NCBI GenBank assembly: GCA_037176705.1
Contig: CM073893.1
Location: forward strand, 31,037,182-31,101,181
Origin: Molossus alvarezi
Taxonomy: Eukaryota > Chordata > Mammalia > Chiroptera > Molossidae
Length of the DNA: 64,000 bases
Reading direction: 5' to 3'
A program made the position numbers and the translations under genes. Below are positions 35,091 through 47,456 of this stretch, one piece after another. The first letter of the stretch is position 1. Every line of letters starts with the position of its first letter. Under the pieces are notes generated by a model, which saw only the letters and a list, made by a program, of their open reading frames with translations, did not search any database and was not told the origin of the DNA.

Positions 35091-37060
35091 TTATTAAAAT
35101 ATGCATTTCTTTTGACATACCTAATTAATTTCTCATGAATTAATTTTATGTGAAAAATATTTCCACACACATATAAAAGTATGTTAATAACTATATCCAT
35201 TTAACACTTAAAATAAAACATCAGAACCAATCCATATATCTATTAAGAATGAATTAGTTATATACATGATTATGTGCCTACATCATGCAATCCTACATAT
35301 TTATTTAAAAGCATAATGTTCTGTTATGGAAAGATGTGCTTAGTTTTTCAATATTGGGAAAAATTAAATATATAAAAGTGTGATTACTACTCTAATCACA
35401 TACATTCATACTCTACCTATATGATACATGCTATCAATGTGATAGGGTATTGCTGCTTTTATAAATACTACGACTGAACCACATTTTGAAAAATTTATCA
35501 TAATATTAGTTTGTACTAAATATTATTTCATATCAAACACACAAATTTAGAATTTAATTCAAATTAAATTTAATGATAATCTAAATAATTAAAACTTATT
35601 AAAAAATTCTTAGAAATGCAATTATTTAGCAGTTTTCTCACATTAGATATCTATAAAAATTTCAGTGCCATCTAACAATATTATTATAGCCTCAAGTATT
35701 TTATTCAATATAAAACTTTCAATAGAAAATTCTCTTTACAAATTCAGAAAAGCAGTTTCCACTAGTGTTTTGGAATATGTACAATTATTATTACCTAATT
35801 TAACTGATAATTTTTGGCAATATGTTTAGCATATAATCAAATTACTTTGTGAAAATAAATGTATGTATATCAAATAAATTTCTAAACAATGTGCAGGTTA
35901 TTTTTTAAATTCAGTTTGTAGATGTTCAGCAGAGAAATCCCCATGTAGTAATGCCCTCTATATATTCAACATGCATGTCAGTTTCCCTCCAAAATCATGC
36001 AATAGGCAACTGAATATTGATGCTAATTGGTAGATTTTTCTTCTTCTAGAAGTGAAAATTCTAACCTTTTACTTGACAGATGTTTGGGTAAAGTGCCATG
36101 TAACATTTTGAGAGCTTATCTGTGCTCTTTACAGTTGTGTTTATGCTGCCACACATTCAGAAGCAAACAAATGAAAAAGTAAACAAAGCCAAAACGTGAC
36201 CTACTTAGCTATTTACAGATAAACATATAAATCAAAAGCAAGTTAACTCAAATATGTAAACTATTTAATAGATTAATAAAATATAAAAGTCATACATTTT
36301 CAAACACTTGGAATATTTGGAAGGAAATGAAATAGCATGTAAGATAGTCAAGAGATAGTAATTATAAATAAATATAATTATTGTATTTTTAATACAAATT
36401 AATAATTCTTAAATGGTCACTATATCCTTTTTTGTCATAATTTAGCCACAAATGGACTAATACTATAATAATAGTGACAGTTGTTTCCTAGAGATAACAA
36501 AATTCTTCTCATATATCATGGGGACCTTACAAATTAGGGAGGAAGGATCATCAGATATTTTATTAGCACTTTTGAGATGATAAAATTTAGTCACTGGAAA
36601 GTTAACTAACTTGCCTGCTGGACCAGGTGAAACCAAGATCTTCCAATAACATTTTCGACATCATTAATGACACATGCTATCCTGAACACCTTGCCCCACA
36701 CCTAGATTGTCAGAAACTTTTAAGCACAATTAAGATTGTCAATGTTCCCAGGTATTTTATTATATACTATGATTATATTTATGAAAGCTTTATTGAATAA
36801 ATTTATTTATTAATGCTCTTGTTGAAAAATGCTCACTAAATCTATATAAACTAACTAGGTTTGTTTAGTTCGTAGATACTTTAAACTCATTGGGATGAAT
36901 AATAAGTGCATTACTCAATGAATCGATCTACACTTTTACCTGAAAAACAGTATTTTAATAATATGGCACTAATCTAATTGATTCACTAAAGAAATCCATC
37001 AGATATTGGACTTTACATATTCAATAATATTGAAACATAACAATTTGGTATGTCTTATTT
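35091..37060. other. AT-rich gene desert
   Basis: No gene and no SINE. A weak MIR-like piece (GAGATGATAAAATTTAGTCA, then AACTTGCCTGCTGG) lies at about 36,560-36,640 on the minus strand. Confidence -1.
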
Positions 37061-38503
37061 AAAGAGTTAAGTCATGGACTTCCAGTCAAGATGGCAGCAT
37101 GGGTAAACGCGGTACTGGCCTCCTCCCACAACCACATCAAAATTATAACTAAACTACACCACAACCATCATTCAGAACCACCCGAAATTGAGCTGAATGG
37201 AAGTCTTACAACTAGGAAATTAAAAAAGAAGCCACATTGAGACTGGTAGGAGGGACAGAGGCACAAACAGGGTGGTCCCACATAGAGGGATAAATTCAGG
37301 AGGATAATTTGGCTGATAAGGTCCTCCCTAAGGAGTGAGGGATCCCTGTTGCACACCAGGCCTCCCAGCTCAGGGATCCAGTGCCAGGAAGAGACGTCCT
37401 CATAACTTCTGGCTAAAAACCAGTGGGAATTCAGGCTGAGGGAGGCTGAGGCTTCTGGGGTCCCAGGCAGTTCCTCTTCAAAGGCCCGAGCACAGATTTA
37501 CTTGGACTCCCACCCTCCAGGCTCCAGCATGGGGGAGGCAGCTTGAAAGGCACCAGAGACCTATGGGGAAGAATTGAATTGTTTGGCATCAGGTCGAGAG
37601 GTGGAGAGGCAGCTTTCTCTGAGACAGACATGCTGGTGGAGGCCATGGTTCCTTTGGTGAGCCCTTCTCCCATAGGGCCAGCAGATGACCACCATATTTT
37701 GGACAACAACCTGGCTCACACTGTTTACCCCACCCTGATGATTACCTGAGGTCCCACCCCACTCAAGTTTCAGGTCCACCCAAGATGTTTCCAGTCGCTT
37801 TACCATAAGATTGGCCTGTCTGACTCCTGCTTCAGATTTTCCTAAATTTTCTCAAACAAGCAGCATCTGGCCTCAGGGAGCCTCATACCTCTCACTAAAT
37901 GGCCCCAGGCCTGGCACTAGGAGCAACCAGCCTTGGTTCACAGGTTGGCCTTGGCTGGGCACCTCCAAGACCAGCACAAGAAGCAGCCATCTGTAGATCA
38001 CTTTGTAGCTTATGCCTGGTGGCCCCAGGTAGAACACAGACAGTGGCTGATCTTGCCCCAGAGCCAGCACACCCAGTAGACAGAGTCAGACCACATTGAA
38101 GCACTACCACCCAACCACCTCCACAAGTGACACAATCAAGGAATGGACTCAGTGGGTACCTAAGCCCTGCTAAAGTTAGTCTTGCTCTTTGTGGTGGTCT
38201 TCTACACAGCTGATCCTTCAAGGTAGTCAGAGGTCAGTGGTTAGTGGGCACAGCCAGTACTTGCAGCTGATCAGCCTGAGTAAATCTCTCCCATTGACAT
38301 GCAAACAGTAATCAAGACTCAATTACAACAGAAAGGCGTACAGTCTACAGGAAAGGTACACCTCCAGGGCCCAGCTGGAGTGACCAGGGAGGCTGTCCCA
38401 CTGGACTCCACAGGACACCTACTATATTAGTCCAACCTAGGAAGCCTAGGAGACATAGCGACTTTAGCTAATATATAGAAACAAACACAGGGAGGCAGCC
38501 AAA

Positions 38504-39394
38504 ATGAGGAAACAAAGATACATGTCCCAAATGAAAGAACAGAACAAAACTCCAGGAAAAGAACTAAATGAAACAGAGATAAGCAATCTTAACAAATGCA
38601 GAGTTCAGAACACAGGTTGTAAGGATGCTCAAGGAACTTAGTAAGAATGTCAAGGAACTTAGTGAGGACCTCAAAAGCATAAAAAAGGATGGTCAGAAAT
38701 GAAGGATGTACTAACTAAAATAAAGAAATTTTATAGGGAATCAATAGTAGAGTAGGTGAAGCCAAGAAGCAAACCATCTATTTGAAATATAAGGAAGCAA
38801 AAAATACCTAATCAGAACAAAAAATTAAAAAAAAAAGGATAGTGTAAGGAGCCTCTGGGACAACTTCAAGCATACCAACATTCCCATCATGGGGGTGCCA
38901 GAAGAAGAAGAGAGAGCACAAGAAATTAAAAATCTATTTGAAAGAAATAATGACAGCAAACTTCCCTAACTTGAAGAAAACAGACATACAAGTCCAGGAA
39001 GCACAGAAGTCCCAAACAAGATGAACCCCAATAGGCCCACACCAAGACACATCATCATCAAAATGCAAAAGGTTCAAGACAAAGAGAGAATCTTAAAAGC
39101 AGCAAGAGAAAAGCAGTTGTTACCTATAAGGGAGTTTCCATAAGACTGTCAGCTAATTTCTCAAAAGAAACTTTGCAGGCCAGAAGGGAGTAGCAAGAAA
39201 TATTCAGAGTGATGAAAAGCAAAAACCTACAACCAAGATTACTCTATCCTGCAAAGCTGTCATTTAGAATTGATGGCCATATAAAGACTTTCCCAGACAA
39301 GAAAAAGCTAAAGGAGTTCATCACCACCAAACCAGTATTATATGAAATGTTGACTGGTCTTCTTAAAGAAGAAGACCAAAAATATGAGCAATAA
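38504..39394 (+). pseudogene. Decayed L1 ORF1p-like gene of the HAL1-like element
   Basis: The start ATG is at 38504 and the stop TAA at 39392-39394; the span corresponds to 297 codons. The N-terminal frame stops after about 45 codons. A coiled-coil-like segment (KELSKNVKELSEDLKS) continues in another frame, so there is at least one frameshift. The C-terminal part (from 39209) is open and matches the ORF1p C-terminal domain: it contains RLLYPAKLSF, DKKKLKEFITTKP and GLLKEE. ORF1p is an RNA-binding chaperone of L1 particles. This copy cannot encode it. Confidence -1.
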
Positions 39395-39741
39395 AATGAC
39401 AATAAATACATATTTATCAACAATTGAATCTACTAATAAAATGAGCAAGCAGAATAGAAACAGACTCGTAGATACAGAGAACTTTTTGTTGATTGCCAGA
39501 TGGGAGGAGATTGGGTGGATGGGTGAAAACGGTGAAGGAATTAAGAAATACAAATTGGTTGTTAGAATGACAAACCTCAAATGGAGAAGGGGAGGGAGTA
39601 CTGGAAGAGATAAACCAAATAATTTTATATGCATATATGCATAACCAATTGACACAGATATTAGTGTGGGGAAGGATGAGGTCAAAGAGAAAAAAAGGGG
39701 CAGACATCTATAACACATCCAAAAATAAAGATAAGTTTAAA

Positions 39742-40002
39742 GCTCTGGTTGGTTTGGCTCAGAGGTTAGAGCATCGGCCTATGGACCAGAGAGTCCCAGG
39801 TTTGGTTCCTGCTAAGGGCATGTACCTCAGTTGCAGTTTGTCCCCGGCCCCGGTTGGGGTTGTGTGAGTGGCAACCACTTGATGTGTCTCTTTCACATGG
39901 ATGTTTCTCTTTCTGTCTTCCTCCCTCTTTCCTTCTTGCTCTATCTGAAGATAAATGCAAAAAATGTCCTCGGGTGAGGATCAAAAAAAACAAAAAGCAA
40001 AA
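39742..40002 (+). mobile_element. Ves SINE, type A, inserted in HAL1 tail
   Basis: The head GCTCTGGTTGGTTTGGCTCAG, a CAGTTTGTCCCCGGCCCC block and the 3' end are present, followed by an A-rich tail. The target duplication AAGATAAGTTTAAA lies at 39728-39741, with a one-mismatch copy at 40003-40016. The insertion post-dates the HAL1 insertion. Confidence -1.
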
Positions 40003-40039
40003 AAGATATGTTTAAAAACAAAAAATAAAGAGTTAAGTC

Positions 40040-40818
40040 CCATAAATGAAAGTGGAAAGTACTAACAAATCTTTTCCCTTTGAAATGTCATGTTATGGAA
40101 TACCAGGTCAATGAATTCTTATTTTGTTTACCTATATGTTATCTCCTCTCTTTAGCATTGACTTGTTTCCAACAATGCAGTAAAATATAAATAATAATGT
40201 TAGTTATGGACCTACACCAAGAATGCTGCTATAGGTGGATAAAGTATTTACAATGAATGTAACAATGAAAAACAAGAGAAAGCAGTTATAACCAATCAAT
40301 TGTTTCTTGTGGAACTTTAGAGCTTCAGAAAACAGAGTAATCTCTCTATTAAAAAAAAAAAAGAAAGAAATAAAAGACATGCCTAGGGGGAAGTACCACA
40401 AAAGCAAACATGAAAATTAATATTGCTTATATGAGAAATTGTTTAGTGATTGAAATTAAGGTATTGGTGAGGGAAAAATGGTATTCTTAGTTTATTTATA
40501 TATTATTATGTGCTCATAATAAAAAGTGTATAAAATTGAAGATATTAAGATGTCATCTACCACCTTATTACCCAATCATAAATGCTGATGGTATATCCTT
40601 ATAAATATTAGATGCTTATCCCCCACTTAATTTTTATGAGTAAATGTGTATACATAAGTTTTTTAAAAGTTCTGATATTATATATTCTGATTTTATTAAA
40701 TTCTGTTTAACGTAAATTTTTAAGCATTGTTCCATTTTATTAATTGTTCTTACATTAACATTTGATTAGAGTGCTAACATATAGATAGCTATTCTACAAG
40801 GTATTTATCCAATCCCTT
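40040..40818. other. AT-rich intergenic DNA
   Basis: No gene or classifiable repeat seen. Confidence -1.
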
Positions 40819-41220
40819 TGTGATAGGCAGAAAGCTCCCAGCAAGAATGTCCATAGCCTAATCCCTAGAATCTGCAAATATGTTATAGTTCATTGAAAAA
40901 GGCAGTTCTCAAGTGTAAATGGGGTTACAGAACGTAATTTAGAGAGATTGTCTGAGTTGTCTGATTGGACCCAGTCTAATAATATGAACCCTTAAAAGCA
41001 GAGAAGTTTTTCCAGCTGGAGGCAAAAGAGATACAACAGAAGGAGAAGTAAGAGAAATTATAAATTTGAGAAATCTGCTTGGGTGGTTTGAAGATGGAGA
41101 GAACTTGACAAGGAATATGAACAGCCCTAAGGAGCTGAGAAAATCTCCTGGTTGACAAGGAGCAAGAAAATAGGACCTCATTTCTTTCGACAGTCACACA
41201 AAACTCAATTTGGCTAACAA
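40819..41220 (+). mobile_element. MLT1 LTR
   Basis: TGTGATAGGCAGAAAGC, then AATGTCCATAGCCTAATCCC, AGAATCTGCAAATATGTTA and GACCCAGTCTAATAATATG, follow the MLT1 LTR start. Solo and non-coding. Confidence -1.
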
Positions 41221-41239
41221 TGCTGAATCATGGTCAAAG

Positions 41240-41340
41240 ATTTTTTTGTTCTGCCTTGTTCACTATTATAATTCCAAAACCCAAAATGTACATTTAATTT
41301 GCTGAATGAATGAATAACTAAATAAATGAATTATATTGCT
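41240..41340 (+). mobile_element. L2 3' end
   Basis: TTCTGCCTTGTTCACTATTA, then CCAAAACCC, and TTGCTGAATGAATGAATAAC, are typical of the L2 terminus. Confidence -1.
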
Positions 41341-41357
41341 ACTTTTGTAGATTTTTT

Positions 41358-41573
41358 TAAAATTTATTTTTGCTTTATTGATATTAGAGACAGGAAGGGA
41401 GAGAGAGAGAGAGATAGAAACATCGATGAGAGAGAACATTGAATGGCCACCTCCTGCATGCCCCCCACTGGGGATCAGGCCCACAACCTGGGCATTTGCC
41501 CTGACTGGGAATCGAACCAGTGACCTCTTGGTGCATGGGTCGATGCTCAACCACTGAACCATGCGGGCCAGGC
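41358..41573 (-). mobile_element. Ves SINE, type B
   Basis: The head at right reads GCCTGGCCCGCATGGTTCAG on the complement. GGGGGGCATGCAGGAGGTGG is present. The flanks TGTAGATTTTTTTAA and TGTAGATTGTTTTTTAA are a probable duplication. Confidence -1.
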
Positions 41574-44500
41574 TGTAGATTGTTTTTTAATATCACTTGT
41601 AAAGTTTTTTTTTTTTCTTTTGAGAGATGATTCTAATTTTCTTGATTTGTAGAAAGCAGAAGTCCTGTATTAAATGTGTAATATTGTTTGAACAAGACAT
41701 TTAGAAGAAGAATCTATTTGATAGGAGAAAGGAAGTGCACCAAAATGAGTTACTAGAAATAAAAAAAAAATTCTATTCAGTAAAATCAGGAAAACATTAT
41801 ATTGTTTAGCTAATCTTATAGAAAGAGAAGCAAATAGGAAGAAAACGAAGGAGAACTCTGGAACTTGCCCATTTATTCTGGTGCAGGAGTGGAGGAATGA
41901 AGAAGGACTTGAGTACAGGAAATCAAGATTTTATTAAAGACTGAAGCACCACTCTCCATTCCAGGCCAAAGTGTAGAATGATTTTTTTTCAGTAAATAAA
42001 GTCATGAAGAAAGAAGGGCATATTGTTTATAAAAAGCTTAAATTGAGTCCAAATGCTAAAGAGTGTCTGAGTAATGCAGAACTGTGGTTTCTTCCATGGT
42101 TTGCCTAAAAGTCAAGCAATTCTGTTTCCATACTGTCTTGCTCTTTTTCCCATCAGCTTGCTCCCTGAAAATTTGACTCTTTTGTTGACCAATGGTGGGT
42201 TTGGGAGGTGGGCAAACATATCAGGTTGCTGCTTATTTTACTCTCTCCGCCCACAAGGTGCAGCCCACCAAAAGCAGCACTGGGGAGCATATTTGGGAGT
42301 TAACACTTAACAACATTTTTTTCACGATCCTTGAAATTCAAAAATCAAGGAACCATTTCTGTGTTGGTTTTTAATTTTGCTGGTAGTCAATGAGCTATTT
42401 TAATGAACAAATCTGAGCCTTTTTTTCACCCTTAAAACTTTTTTTCCTATATTTTTTATGGTTGTAGATTTTCCTCATTTTTCCCACTCTATTTTGTCCT
42501 CTCTGTTAAAATTTCTGTTTTTATTTATTATTGTGTTCTCTTAATAGATATTCTGCACCTGTCATTGTGTTTATCTTTCTTTAATTTTATTTATCTCTTC
42601 ATTGGCCACTTTCCTCTTAGTTATAGCAAAAGAGCTGAAATGTTTCCATGCACTTCTCTGAGTTTTCTGCAGTATTCTTTGTGCTATTGTCTGTGCCTAC
42701 TGTTGTTTTATATTTCACAGTTATGACTTTTAAAATGTCATATTATTTCTCATTCATGGCCACCTCTTCAAGTTTCTTGGATTCACTGCCTCCAAAAAAT
42801 GTTTTTGAGCATATGAACTAGAATTTTGGAAAGACATTCTTCTGTGTCTACATTAATTCCACTTCACAAGAGAATATATACTGTGATTCCTCAATGTGGT
42901 CCTGAAACTCTCATTGGCAGTACCTAGTTTCAGAATGATCCATTTACCCTGTTCATTTCCACAGAGGGAGGTCATCGAAGGTGAAGACAGTTTCCCTGAG
43001 AGATGTGCAGATTTTGATCAGAGTAAGACTGAAGGAAAGGCTCTGACATGTGGTATGTGGTACAAGTCCCAAAACAACTGATTAAACAACCACCCTCTCC
43101 CACAATCCCACTCTTTTGACTTCTCCATAGGGTACATGCTACTTATATTTTTCCAGGTCTTACTCTTATTTCCAGGGAAATGGCTCTGGGAGTTGACTTG
43201 AGAAGTTTCCTTCAATCGAGTTCCATCTCAACTGTATCTATAAAACACTGTTAGTTATTCAAATATGTCATTATTGCCCTTTGCACATGATGCACATTTA
43301 TTTTTTTTAATAATATTGCTAATGACAAGGTAGCAAGTTTTGAGGCAGGGGAGGAATAAGTGATATCTACACATGTTACCAATTCACTTTGAAACTAGGA
43401 CAAGATTTTAAACCTATTAATTATAAACATTTTTTTTTTTTAGTGTTTGCATGCATTTAAAATCAAATACTTTGGTTTATTTTTCTTAAAAGTTTTTATA
43501 CGTAACCTAAATTTCTTGGAATGATACACCATGCTGACCAAAGTGCTCAAGGTTCTTCTAATCTGGAGTTCATGAAGCACAAGAAATATTATGAGCTGTT
43601 TCTTCTTAAATATTTTCTTAAAAAATAATGCAATCTTTTAACTTTATATTCTTATAGACAAATGTATTAGAAATAAGTTTCAAAACATTCAGCAGATTGT
43701 TGAAAGTGTCCACAACTCAAGAGTCTAGCGACCACTTGTAGACTATTGTTTAATTTATATTTCTTGAAATGGCTGAACCATGAAATAAACTTCTAAATCC
43801 TCATCATTTTTATGCCCTTCTCTGACTGCTTTTACCTGTTCACATCAGTGCCCTTTACCTCTAACTAGACAGAATTTTATGTCCATCTTTCACCAGTCAG
43901 AGTGAGAAAGATCTCTACATCTCAATGGACTTATTGCTGTTAAACCTGAATAGCAAAGTGAAAAGTCTGCTCCTTTGGCAATCTTTTACTTCCTTGCTGG
44001 TTGTGAGACTCACTTGTATCACAATACTTATAATCAATTAAGCTGCCCACTATAAATCAAACTTCTGATCAAAGCATAGGAACCTTTAAAAAAAATCTAT
44101 ATTTTGCAATTATTAAAATACATCTCATATAATACAGTGCATTACACAAATTCATCTCACTTATCTTAAAATGTAATATTATCAGAGCAAAGCTGATTTT
44201 AGATAATTTTCCAAAACAGAGTTACTTCAATGTTTGTACACAATGAGTATGCTAATCAAGTATGCACAATTCCTATAAGTGTTCATGAAAATATTTGTAC
44301 AAATTGAATTTGTAGATTACCATCAAATTTATTGAAAGGGGTTCTGTAGCATTCAGCAGATTCTTAAAAGGATCCTTATCACAAGAGTTTAATTACTTCA
44401 GTTCCTTATTGATATACCTTCAGAATATTGTTAATTTATATTTCTATAGATGGATGAAATGTGCAATACATGTTGAATTATTTTCTATGCTTTTTTCTGA

Positions 44501-46159
44501 TTCCTATGCCCCAAACAAATCATTTAGAAGGTAGAAATAGATCATCCCAAATCATTTAATAATTATAGCTAATATGTTTCAGAATTTAATCTGTGATTTT
44601 CGAAGATGAGTCGAGCAATATTTAAATCAGTACTCAAGCTTCTAAATTCTTTTTGTGTGATATTATATTTATTAAACATACTACAATAACTACTTTTGGT
44701 GATAAATAAAGACATTTATTCATTTACTTCTAAAGATGTATTCCTTCAAAGTTCTTCAATGTTTACTTAAAATATTATAAATCACATATTCTTATTTTAG
44801 AATTGGCAATTTGTAAATGACTATGGACTTTTTTCAGCTCTCATCTTTTCTGGAAACAGGTGACACTGGCTCAGAAAGCTGTGGACCTTCTCTAAGAATC
44901 TGAGGTGAAAAATTAGGTTTCAGTGGCTCCACAGATTATTCTGGCCATGGTCATTTTAAAGTTGATTCATTCCAGTTGTTCCTTTTATTTAACATTTTAT
45001 ATGATTACAAAATCATCCCTTGAGTAAAAACAAATAATTTTATTGGATGTGTACTTGTGTAGGTACGTACAGGAGGGAAAAACTAAACATAGCTGCTTTA
45101 CCTAAAACAAAAGTGTGCTAATTCCAGGGTGAAAGACAATAGCTGTTTAACAGTGCTTGGTTTTCAAATGAACTGCACTGAATTTTTAAAGATAAGAGGA
45201 AATAATATGCCTAGCTCACTGAAAAGAGGGATTTACATAAGTAGAACATAATTATCCAAGTAAGACCTTGTCGCTGAGGCTTGGGAGGGTTAATGATTAT
45301 GATGATAATTAAAATGTGGAGAATTTGTAGAGCACTTTTTTGCTTTCTGAAGAGCTCGGTGTACTTCTTGTATATTATTTTCATTGATCTCTGTGCGATA
45401 GCTACATAACAGGAAGTTTAAATGTCTCAGAATAATGAAAAGAAATGTGTGACCTGTTATAACCATAAGTGATTATCAGCTTTTGGGTTTTGCCTCACCT
45501 GAAAGACTGGACCTCCAGTGACATAGCTTTTTGAAATATCATTTCAGGTCAACATTGCAAAACTGACTCTGAGGAAAGAGTGCCACCTACTGAATCAAAT
45601 TTCCTGGGTTCCATCCAAGGACTAGTCTCTCAGTTTCAGAATTGTCCTTACATGTTTACTATAAAAAATTATGGGATTGATGGCCCCATGCATGAAATAC
45701 TTCTTATTTTTGTTTCCAGCTTCAGCCAATTTATTTTAACAATCCAGCAGTAACATCTATACATTAACTATTTCATTCACAAACTTTTCATTTGTTTTAA
45801 AAAGTAGTGTACAAGCTAAACAAACTTAATTGTCTTATGAAGGAAATTTCTAAAACAAATGCCCGAATGTCTCTGTTTATTATAAAAGTGACCACAAGGA
45901 GGAGCTAGCACGTAACTTCTCATGGGGCAGGAAAGTTGAAGTTTCACAATTGAAAGCTTTTATTTCTGGCTAAGTCAGAAGACATACATATGTTGTTTGG
46001 AATTTATAACGCTTAAGGTAGGTTTCTCATGTTGCACAATAATCCAACTCATCTTTAAAATATGCTAATATATTTATCATTAGATATAAAGTAACAGATT
46101 TATTTTTTGCTTTGACAATTTGTTTTTATATGGTCTCTCTTAAGTACACACAAGTATAC
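41574..46159. other. Gene desert segment, 4.6 kb
   Basis: No gene. Two related stretches lie at about 43,660-43,810 and 44,330-44,510. A MIR/L2-like piece may lie at about 45,290-45,440. The 41,850-42,320 part has mixed composition and could be an old LTR. Small open frames show no protein features. Confidence -1.
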
Positions 46160-46173
46160 AAACACACAATTTA

Positions 46174-46380
46174 ATTTTTTTTCTTTATTGATTATTGAGA
46201 GAGAGAAAGGAAGAGGGGGAGAGAGAGACAGAAACATCAATGAAAGAGAACATCAATTGGTCGCCTCCTGCATGCCCCTCACTGGGGATTTGGCCCACAA
46301 CCTGGGCATGTGCCCTGATCTGGAATCAACCAGCGACCTCTTGGTGCATGCTCAGTCCACTGAGTCACAACAGCCAGGCC
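46174..46380 (-). mobile_element. Ves SINE, type B, with target duplication
   Basis: The head at right reads GGCCTGGCTGTTGTGACTCAG on the complement. AACCAGCGACCTCTTGGTGC is present. A perfect 14-bp duplication, AAACACACAATTTA, occurs at 46160-46173 and 46381-46394. Confidence -1.
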
Positions 46381-46394
46381 AAACACACAATTTA

Positions 46395-47333
46395 TTTAAG
46401 CTACACCAAACAATCTTCAATTGTAAAATTTAAATATACAAATCTCAAACTAACTTTTAAATAAAAATCTCAAAACTTTAAATGTCTTGAAATATATCAT
46501 TCTTCCAGTTAGAAATTTAATTCATTAATTGTGTGAGTTTCAAACTGATAGTACTTGCCTGTTTTTGTAGGGTTAATCCTGTAATTTTATTCTTGACTCT
46601 TCATTGGAAACACATGCCCTATGCATGGGAAGAGGGCACATATATATATGTATATGTTATCATATTCTAACATAACGTATACATAAATATAGAAAAAATA
46701 AAATGTATCATTTCTTGGCAATTTATTTAAATAACAAGATCTAATAATTTTAATAAAATTAGTAAAATAATATTCAATTAAAATAGTGTATTTTTGGAGA
46801 CATTTTACATTTTTCTATTTTGTTGTTATGCAGGAGCTCTCAAAAAGTTAAAAAATTACAAACATTTCCTCTGAAGCTGAGAAATTATCATTAATTGGTG
46901 TTGCTTTATTAGAACTCATATTTATCATAAAGGAGAAAGATATGTTTTAGTAATTGTTCTACTAGTAATGTGAATTTGTCATTTGTTAAAAATGAAAGTT
47001 TTGATTAAAAGTCAGCAAGTAGCCAGTAGTTGTGTGTTAGAGGTGAGCCACTAATATCTCTAAAAGACAATGAAAACTAGGAGAACTAGCTGTGAATGAA
47101 ATACTATCGTTCAGTTGAGGATTTAAATATGATATGGAAATTTCTGATCCTTATTATATTTAAAACAGTTTAGTTATTAAATTTATTTTTAAAATTCTCT
47201 GTTAACAAAACAAAAAGAAAAGAAAAGAAACCAGGTAGTAAAATAATGGAAAAAATTATGGAGAAGAAAATAGTGATGAATTTCCCATTCATATAAACAG
47301 TGGCTGGGTTGAATATAGCATAAAAAATCTCTT
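46395..47333. other. AT-rich intergenic DNA
   Basis: No gene, SINE or LTR recognised. A short TATATATATG tract lies near 46,640. Confidence -1.
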
Positions 47334-47348
47334 AAGAACTGTATTTTA

Positions 47349-47456
47349 GCCTTGGCCGGTTTGGCTCAGCGGTTGGAGCGTTGGCCTGCGGACCAGAGAA
47401 TCCTGGGTTTGGTTCCTGCTAGGGGCACATACCAAAAAAAAAAAAAAAAAGAAAGA
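47349..47456 (+). mobile_element. Head-only 85-nt Ves-type SINE with poly(A) and target duplication
   Basis: The 85-nt body (47349-47433) runs from GCCTTGGCCGGTTTGGCTCAG to GGGGCACATACC, then goes straight into an A tail ending GAAAGAA. The A-box-like TGGCTCAGCGGTTGG and B-box-like GGTTTGGTTCCTGC are present. A perfect 15-bp duplication, AAGAACTGTATTTTA, occurs at 47334-47348 and 47457-47471. The breakpoint is the same as in the copy at 20,852. Confidence -1.

Larger units (their letters stand above)
37074..40026 (+). mobile_element. Near full-length HAL1-like (ORF1-only L1-derived) retrotransposon
   Basis: The element starts with an L1-type 5' end (GACTTCCAGTCAAGATGGC) and a GC-richer 5' UTR of about 1.4 kb. 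A decayed ORF1 region (38504-39394) follows, then directly an L1-like 3' UTR and a poly(A)-rich tail, with no ORF2/reverse transcriptase between. That layout matches 'half-L1' elements, which are mobilised in trans by L1. A perfect 13-bp target duplication (AAAGAGTTAAGTC) flanks it at 37061-37073 and 40027-40039. A type A Ves SINE interrupts the tail at 39742-40002. Without the SINE the element is about 2.7 kb. The 3' UTR resembles the L1 3' ends at 18.3-18.7 kb and 21.06-21.23 kb, sharing an ATATGCATATATGCA-like motif and ACATCTATAA. Confidence -1.

Noticed and set aside
37431..38221. Several open frames of 60-108 residues on both strands
   Set aside because: They lie in the GC-richer 5' UTR of the HAL1-like element and show no known domain.
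39338..39718. 126-residue minus-strand frame with hydrophobic stretches
   Set aside because: Antisense of the HAL1 3' UTR, which is purine-rich and so gives F/L/I-rich complements.
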